From: GCA-002700125 sp964434385
GTDB lineage: Bacteria; Chloroflexota; Dehalococcoidia; Lucifugimonadales; Lucifugimonadaceae
Direction: 5' to 3'
Assembly (NCBI GenBank): GCA_964434385.1
Contig: CAYSUW010000010.1
Location: forward strand, 1 to 48,421
Length of the DNA stretch: 48,421 nt
A program made the position numbers and the translations under genes. Of this stretch, positions 17,646-25,040 are shown in pieces; position 1 is the stretch's first letter; each line of letters starts with the position of its first letter. The notes below the pieces were generated by a model. It had not been told where the DNA came from. It made no database searches and saw nothing but the letters and a program-made list of their open reading frames with translations.

Positions 17646-17963
17646 TTACTTTTGAATTTTTACAGCTGTTCCATATGCTAGAAGCTCTGCAGACCCTTGT
17701 AGGATAGCGGAGGTGGTAAACTTCATTCCAACTATTCCATCAGCTCCTTTTGATTTTGCATCTTCTATCATTCTGTCTATTGCCTGTTCTCTTGATTCAG
17801 CAAGCATTTTGGTATACTCAGAAACTTCTCCTCCGACTATACTTCTAAATCCTGCAAGAATATCTTTTCCTATATGTCTAGCTCTAATAGTATTACCTTT
17901 TACAATCCCAAGAGTTTTTGTAATTTTATGATCTGAAAAATTGTCCTGTGTTGTTATTTCCAT
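17646..17963 (-). CDS. YbjQ/UPF0145-family protein
   Basis: A 105-residue protein of the YbjQ (DUF74) family, proposed elsewhere to form a small multimeric metal-binding-like barrel. Typical blocks are LGIVKGNTIRARHIGKD (18-34), AGFRSIVGGEVSEYTKML (38-55) and DAKSKGADGIVGMKF (68-82). The length is normal. AAGGAGAT, which overlaps the end of the upstream membrane-protein gene, gives a strong ribosome site, and the start is two bases after that stop. The cellular function is not established for the family. Confidence 0.88.
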   Translation of the reverse strand: MEITTQDNFSDHKITKTLGIVKGNTIRARHIGKDILAGFRSIVGGEVSEYTKMLAESREQAIDRMIEDAKSKGADGIVGMKFTTSAILQGSAELLAYGTAVKIQK

Positions 17964-17965
17964 TT

Positions 17966-18190
17966 TTATCTCCTTACTTTCTTTGAATAATGAGAGTCTT
18001 CCTTATTATTGATCCTTTCTACTAGAACTTTAATGAATAACAATGCTAAAGCGATTATCATTAGTATAGAAGTCCAGATAAATACTGAAGCAGGTAAAAG
18101 ATTAAAAGTTACAGCTAGAATTGCTGAAATATAAAGGATTACCCATAAGATAAGTAAAATATAACTAGTTTTTTCAATTAATTTAAACAT
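17966..18190 (-). CDS. Small two-helix membrane protein
   Basis: A 74-residue protein with two predicted membrane helices (about residues 9-31 and 36-58) and a basic C-terminal tail rich in Lys, Arg and Ser. I recognise no family. It is the first gene of a three-gene minus-strand unit with the YbjQ-family and dehydrogenase genes; the junctions of two bases make co-expression likely. The topology suggests both termini in the cytoplasm by the positive-inside rule (FKLIEK start, KKVRR end). Confidence 0.65.
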   Translation of the reverse strand: MFKLIEKTSYILLILWVILYISAILAVTFNLLPASVFIWTSILMIIALALLFIKVLVERINNKEDSHYSKKVRR

Positions 18191-18296
18191 CTTTGGCTAA
18201 TATTCTATCAAAATGATAAATAATGGACTATTTTCCCCTATGAATCATATTAAGAATTTTATTAGAGTTGATATATTAGTGTTTCCGGAGCTAATA

Positions 18297-18527
18297 ATGG
18301 AAAGTAAAAAATTAAATAAAAGAGCAATTTGTTTCTTATGTAAGGATATTAAGATTGATGAAGCTTCTGATTGGGAAAGCTGGGCCTTACATGCTAAAGA
18401 AAAGCATAAATTAGACTTAAATAGTATTAATACAAGTTTTAAAATGCCTGAACATACTCAAGGATGGATGTTGAAGCTTCCAAATGGTAAACCCTGGCTA
18501 TATGTTTCTAATTCAGATGGAAACTAG
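18297..18527 (+). CDS. Small C2H2-type zinc-binding protein, unknown function
   Basis: A 76-residue protein. I choose ATG 18297 because GGAG at 18287-18290 sits six bases before it. An in-frame ATG at 18213 would add 28 hydrophobic residues without a ribosome site. It has a possible zinc site C12-x2-C15-x16-H32-x4-H37. After it comes a WMLKLPNGKPWLYVS stretch that looks like a beta-hairpin. I do not recognise the family. Nucleic-acid binding is possible but not shown. Confidence 0.6.
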   Translation: MESKKLNKRAICFLCKDIKIDEASDWESWALHAKEKHKLDLNSINTSFKMPEHTQGWMLKLPNGKPWLYVSNSDGN

Positions 18528-18544
18528 ATAACTTATCAAGTTAT
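18528..18544 (+). terminator. Weak AT-rich hairpin after the C2H2-type gene
   Basis: ATAACTT and AAGTTAT pair perfectly around a three-base loop, starting directly after the TAG stop codon. The stem is only seven AT-rich pairs and the following sequence has no long T run, so termination would be weak. Confidence 0.3.
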
Positions 18545-18651
18545 TTCTTAAATTATAATTACTATTTTATTAAATTGAATATACTGTTTGCAACATTGAT
18601 GTTTATAAACTACAATATATTTATCTAGTGGAATATAAGCGAAGGTGAATA

Positions 18652-18840
18652 ATGTTTTTATTTGATCAATGTCAAAGATGTAGAGGAACTGTAACTTTAG
18701 TTTCTGGATTAGATGGTAATGATCTACAGTGTGTTAATTGTGGTTTTTCAGTACCCGTTGAAAATTCAGATGGAATGACTGGAGATCAGTTAAACAAAGT
18801 CTTGCAAGATAGTTTAATTAAAGTTAAAAAGGTTGATTAA
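18652..18840 (+). CDS. Zinc-ribbon protein (C-x2-C ... C-x2-C)
   Basis: A 62-residue protein with cysteine pairs C7-x2-C10 and C27-x2-C30, a spacing that fits a single zinc ribbon. The rest is a short acidic tail and a helix (GDQLNKVLQDSLIKVKK). A GAAGGTG ribosome site lies just before the ATG. Such mini-ribbons often assist transcription or RNA-processing complexes, but no partner is visible. It ends two bases before the convergent B12-type regulator gene. Confidence 0.65.
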   Translation: MFLFDQCQRCRGTVTLVSGLDGNDLQCVNCGFSVPVENSDGMTGDQLNKVLQDSLIKVKKVD

Positions 18841-18842
18841 TT

Positions 18843-19802
18843 CTAGTTAGCAGGGTTAAAAAGATCGTTAATGTCTATTTCTAAGGATCTGGAAATTTTC
18901 TGTAGTGCAGAAATACTAATATTCCTTTTTCCGTTCTCAATTCCACTCAAAAAAGTTCTATCAACATTAGACATTGATGCAAGCTCGCTTTGATTTAAGT
19001 TTTTCTTTACTCTGAAATATTGAATATTAGAGCCAATAATTTTCAGTAACTTTGAAGTACTTATTTTTTTAATACTACTTTTAGACAGATTTTCAATATA
19101 TTTTAATGTGGAGTTAGGATTTTGAGCCAAAAAATTTGGACAATACTTTTCTTCAATATTTATGTTTTCTGAAATCTCTGCTTTTGTTAAATCGGAGCCA
19201 TTAACCTTAGATTTTTTTAAAACTCCAGATCCACTCCAAATTACGTTGATGTTATCTGGAATATTTTTTATTTTTTTAGTGAGATTTTGACAAATATCAA
19301 AAGATGATTCTAATGTTCCAGATAGAACAACGAGTTCCGGGTTTCTTATTTCAATAAACTTAAGAAGGTCTTCAGAAGGAGTATCAGTACCAAGAAAATC
19401 TACTTTCCAGTGATTTATTAGTAATATGTCAGCTATAATCCTAGGTCCAATAATATGTGGGTCTCCTTCAATTGTTGTAACAATTGCTAAGGGTCCTGCA
19501 ACTGGAGTTTTAACTAGATTGTTTCTTAAATATGTAAGTATGTTTAATGTTATTTGAGATGCTCGATGTTCATGTGAAATTGTAATTTCGTTTTGATGCC
19601 ACATATCCCCAATATTTCTAATTGATGATGAAATTAACTCGCTATAGATCGATAATAGATCCCATTCTTCAGTTAAAGCGTATGTTATAGATGCTAAAGC
19701 TTCCTGTTCTTTCCCATTTAGAATCGCATTCAAATATCTATCTTTAACTCTTGAGAAATATTTTGGATGATTATTAGATTTATTTTCAATAGAATCAGGC
19801 AT
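18843..19802 (-). CDS. B12-binding (CarH-like) sensor with C-terminal Xre helix-turn-helix
   Basis: A 319-residue predicted transcription regulator. Residues about 15-95 form the helical cap of B12-dependent photoreceptors, with the CarH-type motif W68-x9-E78-H79. Residues about 103-240 are a cobalamin-binding Rossmann domain with the lower-ligand motif D114-P-H116-I-I-G119, LSGTL at 160-164 and a glycine turn at SGSG. Residues about 251-316 are a Xre/Cro-type helix-turn-helix (NLNQSELASMSNVDRTFLSGIENGKRN region). CarH and LitR proteins carry an N-terminal MerR domain, so both the order and the DNA-binding family differ here. By analogy it should bind adenosylcobalamin and respond to light or B12 status; that is inference. 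No photolyase or carotenoid gene is nearby, so targets are unknown. The gene has no clear Shine-Dalgarno site. Confidence 0.85.
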   Translation of the reverse strand: MPDSIENKSNNHPKYFSRVKDRYLNAILNGKEQEALASITYALTEEWDLLSIYSELISSSIRNIGDMWHQNEITISHEHRASQITLNILTYLRNNLVKTPVAGPLAIVTTIEGDPHIIGPRIIADILLINHWKVDFLGTDTPSEDLLKFIEIRNPELVVLSGTLESSFDICQNLTKKIKNIPDNINVIWSGSGVLKKSKVNGSDLTKAEISENINIEEKYCPNFLAQNPNSTLKYIENLSKSSIKKISTSKLLKIIGSNIQYFRVKKNLNQSELASMSNVDRTFLSGIENGKRNISISALQKISRSLEIDINDLFNPAN

Positions 19803-19820
19803 TATAAAAATATGTTTTAT

Positions 19821-19842
19821 AATGTAGATTATACACTACATT
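19821..19842 (-). promoter_or_regulatory. Inverted repeat overlapping a perfect -10 box upstream of the B12/Xre regulator
   Basis: AATGTAG (19821-19827) and CTACATT (19836-19842) are perfect 7-base inverted arms with an 8-base spacer. On the minus strand the spacer contains TATAAT (19833-19828), placed 25 bases before the regulator's ATG. A dimeric repressor bound here would block the promoter, so autoregulation by the gene product is a good hypothesis. No good -35 box is seen. Confidence 0.5.
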
Positions 19843-19867
19843 TTCTTTAAAGGGTTCTTTGCAAAGA

Positions 19868-20401
19868 CTATCCAGATTGTTGTGGAGAATAATTTGAACA
19901 TGCTTCACATATGTTTTGAGGAATTAATCCTAGTCTTATTAATATATTAAATATTTTACAACCTGCACAGAATCCCAGAAAAGATTCTAAAAATGAAAAT
20001 ATTATTAATATTCCCATAAGAATTATTGATATTTCTTTAACTGATAATACAAAGAAAATTAATGCAAAAGCTGAAATTAAGACTCCTATTCCTTGTGCAA
20101 ATCTTTTAGGAGGACCAGCAACTAATTTTTCTTTTAAACTCAAATTGGGGACTATTATTTTCGTGACTAATAGTGCTAAAGGGCTTATTTTAGGACCACT
20201 AATAACCCTTGCTATGAACCCATAAATTATTAGTGAAAGTATTATCAGAGGGTAAAGGTTAGGTAAATTTTGAAATATATTCAGGTACATTAATATTACT
20301 GAAATGATACTTATCAAAAATACTCCTAATGCAACCAGTCTGGCAGAAACTTCATTTACGGGATTAGGAAAAGTGAAGAATTCAGTTAAGTTTTTTATCA
20401 T
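19868..20401 (-). CDS. DUF4395-family membrane protein
   Basis: A 177-residue protein with about four membrane segments and the DUF4395 signature: an N-terminal FPNPVNEVSARLVA block, AGPPKRFAQGIG near 95-106 and ESFLGFCAGCKIFN near 138-151, including the conserved cysteine pair. A second cysteine pair sits near the C-terminus (NICEACS). The function of the family is unknown; cysteine pairs in membrane proteins of this type are sometimes linked to redox or thiosulfate chemistry. A CGGAG ribosome site precedes the ATG. The next gene downstream (B12/Xre regulator) has its own promoter-like element. Confidence 0.8.
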   Translation of the reverse strand: MIKNLTEFFTFPNPVNEVSARLVALGVFLISIISVILMYLNIFQNLPNLYPLIILSLIIYGFIARVISGPKISPLALLVTKIIVPNLSLKEKLVAGPPKRFAQGIGVLISAFALIFFVLSVKEISIILMGILIIFSFLESFLGFCAGCKIFNILIRLGLIPQNICEACSNYSPQQSG

Positions 20402-20466
20402 TTTAAACTCCGATTAAGTGATTTTGTAGAATAGTATCTTTTAGAAGATTTATTTAATTAATTAAT

Positions 20467-20483
20467 CCCCGATCCTGTCGGGG
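20467..20483 (-). terminator. GC-rich hairpin downstream of the DUF368 gene
   Basis: CCCCGA and TCGGGG pair perfectly around a five-base loop in otherwise very AT-rich sequence, about 70 bases after the stop of the minus-strand DUF368 gene. On that strand it is followed by alternating A/T rather than a T run, so it is a plausible but imperfect terminator. It could also be a short mobile palindromic element. Confidence 0.4.
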
Positions 20484-20554
20484 CTCATACATATGCAATT
20501 CGAAGTTGAAAATAATCTTAAATCTAACACTTCAAGAAATTAACATTTTATACC

Positions 20555-21433
20555 TTATTCAGTCAAACTTTTTATTATCAAAGGTAATTTTCTTAATATA
20601 ATTGATGAAATTATTCCTATAATGATTAAAATTATTGAAATAATTAGAAGATTTATTTCATCTGGTATTATTGGAAAACTGTTTGTATCTGTTTTCCAGG
20701 GCCATAGATGAATTGATGAACCTAGCATTAATCCTACTAATATAATAAGAATCTTATCTCTAGATTTTTTTAATAACCATTTTAAGATCGGAATGAGTAT
20801 TATAAGTCCAGTAATTCCGCCTAAAAGAAAGAAAAACAGATAGGAAAAATTACCATTTTTCACAGCATCAAGAGTACTTTCATACATGCCCAGTAATAAT
20901 AATATGAAAGCTCCACTGATTCCAGGAAGAATCATAGCTGAGACTGATAAGAACCCCGCGACCATTATCAATAATAATTGAGGATTAGTTTTTGTAGCAT
21001 AGGATATTGAGAAAACAAGAAAACTTAATGATATTGAGATTAATAGAATTGCATAAATCAAAAAGTTTTTTTTCTTAATTTGTAGCCATGGTACTATTAT
21101 AGATCCTAGTATCAAACCCAAAAATAGAGACTTTAATTCATTGGGCCACTTTTCTAGTAAAGTTGAAATTAGATTAGCCCCAATAAATAAAGCAGTGATA
21201 ATTCCTAAGATCAGGCCAATAATAAATTTCCAATTCAATTTTTTGAAATGTTCTAAGGACTTTTCTCTTTTTTGCAAGATGAAGTTTATTATTCCAAATT
21301 CAATATTGAAGATAGAATTAATTATTTTTTCATAGATACCAAGCATTAATGCAACTGTCCCACCACTTATTCCCGGAATCACATCAACCGAACCTATTGC
21401 AAATCCTTTTAAAAAGAAATCTATTAATCTCAT
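20555..21433 (-). CDS. DUF368-family polyprenyl-phosphate transporter-like protein
   Basis: About 292 residues with eight or more membrane segments and the duplicated DUF368 motif: VDVIPGISGGTVALMLGIYE near the N-terminus and ILPGISGAFILLLLGMYE in the second half. DUF368 proteins (PopT) have been reported to recycle undecaprenyl phosphate across the inner membrane. I choose ATG 21433; an in-frame TTG at 21460 would add nine polar residues, and neither has a clear ribosome site. The transported lipid here is assumed from the family. Confidence 0.85.
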   Translation of the reverse strand: MRLIDFFLKGFAIGSVDVIPGISGGTVALMLGIYEKIINSIFNIEFGIINFILQKREKSLEHFKKLNWKFIIGLILGIITALFIGANLISTLLEKWPNELKSLFLGLILGSIIVPWLQIKKKNFLIYAILLISISLSFLVFSISYATKTNPQLLLIMVAGFLSVSAMILPGISGAFILLLLGMYESTLDAVKNGNFSYLFFFLLGGITGLIILIPILKWLLKKSRDKILIILVGLMLGSSIHLWPWKTDTNSFPIIPDEINLLIISIILIIIGIISSIILRKLPLIIKSLTE

Positions 21434-21498
21434 TATTGATTTTGATTTGTTATTATTCAAAATAATTTAAAGGTTTTGTGAAAAAAGATATTAAGATG

Positions 21499-22395
21499 TT
21501 ACTTAAATAATGATAATGTAATTAATCCACTAGTTACCATGATTAAGGATATAATCTTAATTAAAGTATTAGTTTTACTCCAATTTTCGAAAGATTTTAT
21601 CCCAAACATAGTTAAAATTATTGATCCTATGAATATGAAGACAGGTCTAGTGCCCATAATAGCTTGAACAATTGAAACAGGACCAGAAGTTATTGCTATT
21701 ATTACTAACATGTTAGCAAGGGCAGCACCTAGTTCTGTTGAGATTATAAATGGACCTTTCTTTACATTAGTTAGATAGTTAATCAAGTTTCTAACTGAAG
21801 ATATCCTTAAACTAGGGACTCCTAGGGTAATTCCAATTCCAATTCCTCGGAGTCCTAAAGCATGTATTTCTCCAACTGCATTGGAGTTTGATTTTAGGAC
21901 TATTGATGCACAACCAACTAAAAAAGCTGAAAATAACAGAAATAATAGATCTGTTTTATTTAACCCAGAAGATTCTTCATTAACATCGAATGATGCAAGA
22001 ATAGATCCAAATATCATTATGATAAAAGAAAAAATTATAGGTAGGCTAAGTTTTTCATCTAAGAATAATGTAGCCATAATAATTACGAAAATCGGGGAAC
22101 TTTGAAATATAAGTTCAACTCTAGTTATTTCTCTTTTTTTTAGTATTGAGAACATTATCCAAATTGCTAGTCCCCATAAAACACCTACACTTATCCCTTT
22201 GATAATGGGGAATAATGATAATGAAGGCAGATTAAGAAATAAGAAAATTATCAGAGAAATAAGTAAATTTACTGCACCGGCAAAAAGGCAAAACGGGTAT
22301 AAATCCAATTTATGCTTACTCAATATTTGTTTGTCAGTGAGACTTACACCTGCGTAGACGATTGCGCTTAAGGTTGCTATAAGGACCCAGTTCAA
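21499..22395 (-). CDS. EamA/DMT-family transporter
   Basis: A 298-residue inner-membrane protein with about ten hydrophobic helices arranged as two EamA repeats (roughly 1-140 and 148-298). The N-terminus WVLIATLSAIVYAGVSLTDK and the late FIFIGSIILTMFG segment are typical of drug/metabolite transporters. The start codon is TTG at 22395 with a GAGA-type site, 13 bases after the enolase-superfamily gene upstream, so it may be co-transcribed and move a sugar acid or a product of it. The substrate is unknown. Confidence 0.8.
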   Translation of the reverse strand: MNWVLIATLSAIVYAGVSLTDKQILSKHKLDLYPFCLFAGAVNLLISLIIFLFLNLPSLSLFPIIKGISVGVLWGLAIWIMFSILKKREITRVELIFQSSPIFVIIMATLFLDEKLSLPIIFSFIIMIFGSILASFDVNEESSGLNKTDLLFLLFSAFLVGCASIVLKSNSNAVGEIHALGLRGIGIGITLGVPSLRISSVRNLINYLTNVKKGPFIISTELGAALANMLVIIAITSGPVSIVQAIMGTRPVFIFIGSIILTMFGIKSFENWSKTNTLIKIISLIMVTSGLITLSLFK

Positions 22396-22408
22396 ACTAT
22401 CTCTTTAT

Positions 22409-23629
22409 TTAGACCGATGGTTTTATTATAAATTTCTGTAATAATTCTTCATCAATATCTATTCCTAATCCAGGTTTTTCAGTGACAGGGAATGATCCGT
22501 TTTCTGGTTCAAAAGGCTTAGATAAATATAAAGATTTATTCTTGTTTCCTTGTTCTGAATGTTCCATTATCAAGAAATTAGGTGTTGCAATTGAAAATTG
22601 TACTGTGGATGCTACTGATAGTATTCCTCCTCCTCCTACATGTGGTGCCACAGGGATATTATAGAGATGAGCAATTGAAGCAATTTGTTTAGCACCAGTC
22701 AAACCAGTACGGGCAATATCTGGCATAGAAATATCATATGCTCTTTTTTCAAATATTTCTCTCATCTCGAATTTTGTTCTTGTCCATTCTCCATTGGCTA
22801 TTGGCATATCAAGAGATCTTGAAATTTCTATTTGCCCCGGGATGTCATTAGGATCTGAAGGAGATTCTAGCCAATATACATTAAATTTTTCTAGTTGTTT
22901 ACCTAGTTTTATTGCTTCGTGAGTATTGAACATCATATGAACATCCAGCATAAGATCTATATTGTTTCCAATGGTTTTTCTCACTTCAGATACAATATCA
23001 ATAGTTCCTTCAATAGTTTCTCTAAGATGAAGTTTCAAGGCCTTATATCCTTTTGATATTGACCACTCTGCCATTTCAGCAACTTTTTTAGGGTCTCTTC
23101 CACCAATTCCATTGTATATTTTGACAGAATTTCTATGCCTTCCTCCCATTAGTTTATGAGTTGGTAATTTAAAAGTTTTCCCAATTGAATCCCAAATTGC
23201 AATGTCTACTCCAGAAATCGCATCGATATAAAATCCTGTGTAATGTCCTCTTTCCCTCATAGCAGTAAAGTTGTTATGCCAAATTGCTTCTACATCTAAG
23301 ATATCTGCATTAATTATTAATGGATATACAAGGTCATTAATTATTGTTGCTGTTGTATTTGGGGATACAGGAGATTGAGATTCTCCCCATCCAACAACTC
23401 CATCTGAGGTTTCTACTCTCACTACAGTGGTTTCATGAAATTTTGAATATATAGAAGTATGATGAGTTTCGTCTATATAATGATCTCCGAGATCTTTTAT
23501 TGGAGGGCGTTCAGAATCTCCTCCGAAGCTTTGATCAGATACCTCTTTCCTCCCCTTATCAAACTTAGATGAAAAATCGTCATCATTTTGAATTCTAACT
23601 GGATAAGCTTTTACATCAACTATTTTCAT
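22409..23629 (-). CDS. Enolase-superfamily sugar-acid dehydratase-like protein (paralog D)
   Basis: A 406-residue mandelate racemase-group protein. The barrel shows K199-x-H201 (ALKLHLR), D229 (DVH), E255 (LESP), E281 (NGEW), D304 (MPD) and H330 (APHVGGGG). The N-terminal capping domain has an extra polar loop (about 15-57, rich in Asp, Lys and Gly) not seen in A, B or F. PHVGGGG instead of PHNPxG puts it in a different branch from A-C. The start has no Shine-Dalgarno site and lies six bases from a -10-like box. The EamA transporter gene follows, so uptake and dehydration of one compound may be linked; this is inference. Confidence 0.9.
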   Translation of the reverse strand: MKIVDVKAYPVRIQNDDDFSSKFDKGRKEVSDQSFGGDSERPPIKDLGDHYIDETHHTSIYSKFHETTVVRVETSDGVVGWGESQSPVSPNTTATIINDLVYPLIINADILDVEAIWHNNFTAMRERGHYTGFYIDAISGVDIAIWDSIGKTFKLPTHKLMGGRHRNSVKIYNGIGGRDPKKVAEMAEWSISKGYKALKLHLRETIEGTIDIVSEVRKTIGNNIDLMLDVHMMFNTHEAIKLGKQLEKFNVYWLESPSDPNDIPGQIEISRSLDMPIANGEWTRTKFEMREIFEKRAYDISMPDIARTGLTGAKQIASIAHLYNIPVAPHVGGGGILSVASTVQFSIATPNFLIMEHSEQGNKNKSLYLSKPFEPENGSFPVTEKPGLGIDIDEELLQKFIIKPSV

Positions 23630-23635
23630 ATTTTG

Positions 23636-23643
23636 ATTATAAT
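23636..23643. promoter_or_regulatory. Palindromic -10 shared by two divergent genes
   Basis: The sequence ATTATAAT is its own reverse complement, so a TATAAT box can be read on both strands: 23638-23643 on plus and 23641-23636 on minus. It sits in the 26-base gap between the divergent starts at 23629 and 23656. The spacing would give leaders of a few bases or none, in keeping with the absence of ribosome sites on both genes. AT-rich sequence makes this element possible by chance. Confidence 0.4.
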
Positions 23644-23655
23644 TAAAAATATACT

Positions 23656-24189
23656 ATGAATAAAGAAGGTAAAGATTTTTTGAAAAATTGGCACATTTTA
23701 GATAAAAGATTTTCTGAGAAAAAATTTAATTATCTATTTCAGTCTGTATTAACTTCTATTGCTTTGTTTTTAATATTTTTTTTTGAAGATAGATTTGCAA
23801 GTGGAGCAATTTTAGCTGGTATCGGTTCTACTATAGCTTTAATATTTTTAGTTCCACATTCTATAGCAACTCATCCTAGAAGAGTTTTAGGCGGACATAT
23901 TGTAGCTATTTTATTAGCATTTATTGTTTTGATGTTGTTAAATTTTATTTTTGGAGATTTCTCAAATATTTCTGCAAATTATTTAAAAATAGCTTCTGTT
24001 ATTTCAATAGGATTTTTAATAATGATCATGGGAATAACCAATACTGAACATCCCCCGGCAGCTGCATGCCTTTTGGGATTAATATTGAATGGCATGAACT
24101 TTGAAAGAATTATATCTATTTTAGCTGCTGTAATTTTATTGATAGTGATTAGATTTATTCTTATAAATAAGTTAAAAAATCTAATATAA
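23656..24189 (+). CDS. HPP-family membrane protein
   Basis: A 177-residue inner-membrane protein with four to five helices and the family motif TEHPPAAACLLG near residues 133-144, plus VPHSIATHPRRVLGGH near 69-84. HPP proteins include a nitrite transporter of chloroplasts and cyanobacteria; most bacterial members have no assigned substrate. No Shine-Dalgarno site is seen. The gene ends exactly where the convergent SDR gene ends, with no base between them. Confidence 0.85.
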   Translation: MNKEGKDFLKNWHILDKRFSEKKFNYLFQSVLTSIALFLIFFFEDRFASGAILAGIGSTIALIFLVPHSIATHPRRVLGGHIVAILLAFIVLMLLNFIFGDFSNISANYLKIASVISIGFLIMIMGITNTEHPPAAACLLGLILNGMNFERIISILAAVILLIVIRFILINKLKNLI

Positions 24190-24945
24190 TTATAAGCGGT
24201 TTTTACCACCACCAACAGTGATTACCTCTCCAGTAATGTAAGAAGCATTTTCAGATACTAGGAAAGATATTGCTGAAGCTATATCTTCAGGTTCAGCCAG
24301 TCTTCCTAAAGGTATAGTATTTATTTGAGATTCTAAAACTTTTGGGTTTTTGATTTTCACCTCATCGTGAAAATGAGTATCAACTATACCTGGAGAAATT
24401 GCGTTAACTCTTATTCCATGTTCTGCTAAATATGCTGCAGCTGTAACAGTCATAGTCACAACACCTGATTTTGCAATCGCGTAGGAAGGAGAAGAAGTCA
24501 TTCCTCCAGATGAGGATATTGATGATATGTTAATTATACATCCTGATTCTTGTTTAATCATATGTTTTGCTGCTTCTTGCATTATGAAGAATGGCCCCTT
24601 TAGATTTAGATTTAAATTCCATTCCCAATTTTCTTCGCTTACTTCAGGAAAGTTATTAGGTTTTGATGCACCTGCATTATTAATGAGAATATCCAGTCTT
24701 CCATAATGTTCTATTACACTATCTAAAAGAACCTTAGCGTTGGATATATCACTAGAATCAAATACTCCCCCTGTAGCTTCAATTCCCTCGCTTTTTAAAT
24801 CTGATAAAGATTCTTCAAGTAAATTTGAATCAATGTCTGTAATGTATAGCGATGTTCCAGATCTTCCTAATTTTAATGCGGTTGCCTTACCACTTCCTCT
24901 TCCGGCACCTGTTATTGTAGCAATTCGGGGATTAGAATTTTTCAT
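24190..24945 (-). CDS. SDR-family NAD(P)-dependent oxidoreductase (FabG-like)
   Basis: A 251-residue classical short-chain dehydrogenase. The cofactor motif is TGAGRGSGKA (about 10-19), the NNAGAS motif is near 90, the catalytic Ser and Tyr-x3-Lys are in SSGGMTSSPSYAIAK, and SPGIVDT and a C-terminal ITGEVITVGGG complete the pattern. The usual GxxxGIG is GAGRGSG, a mild variation. It stands divergent to two enolase-superfamily genes, so oxidation of a hydroxyl on the same sugar acids is likely but not proven. An AGGTC sequence a few bases upstream is a weak ribosome site. Confidence 0.9.
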   Translation of the reverse strand: MKNSNPRIATITGAGRGSGKATALKLGRSGTSLYITDIDSNLLEESLSDLKSEGIEATGGVFDSSDISNAKVLLDSVIEHYGRLDILINNAGASKPNNFPEVSEENWEWNLNLNLKGPFFIMQEAAKHMIKQESGCIINISSISSSGGMTSSPSYAIAKSGVVTMTVTAAAYLAEHGIRVNAISPGIVDTHFHDEVKIKNPKVLESQINTIPLGRLAEPEDIASAISFLVSENASYITGEVITVGGGKNRL

Positions 24946-25040
24946 TTTAGACCTGAATTTTTTTTTTATAGATAGTATATTTAGATTTATTCTACTTGAA
25001 TTTTAAAGGAAAATTAAATAACACTTAGAAAAGAGGAAAT

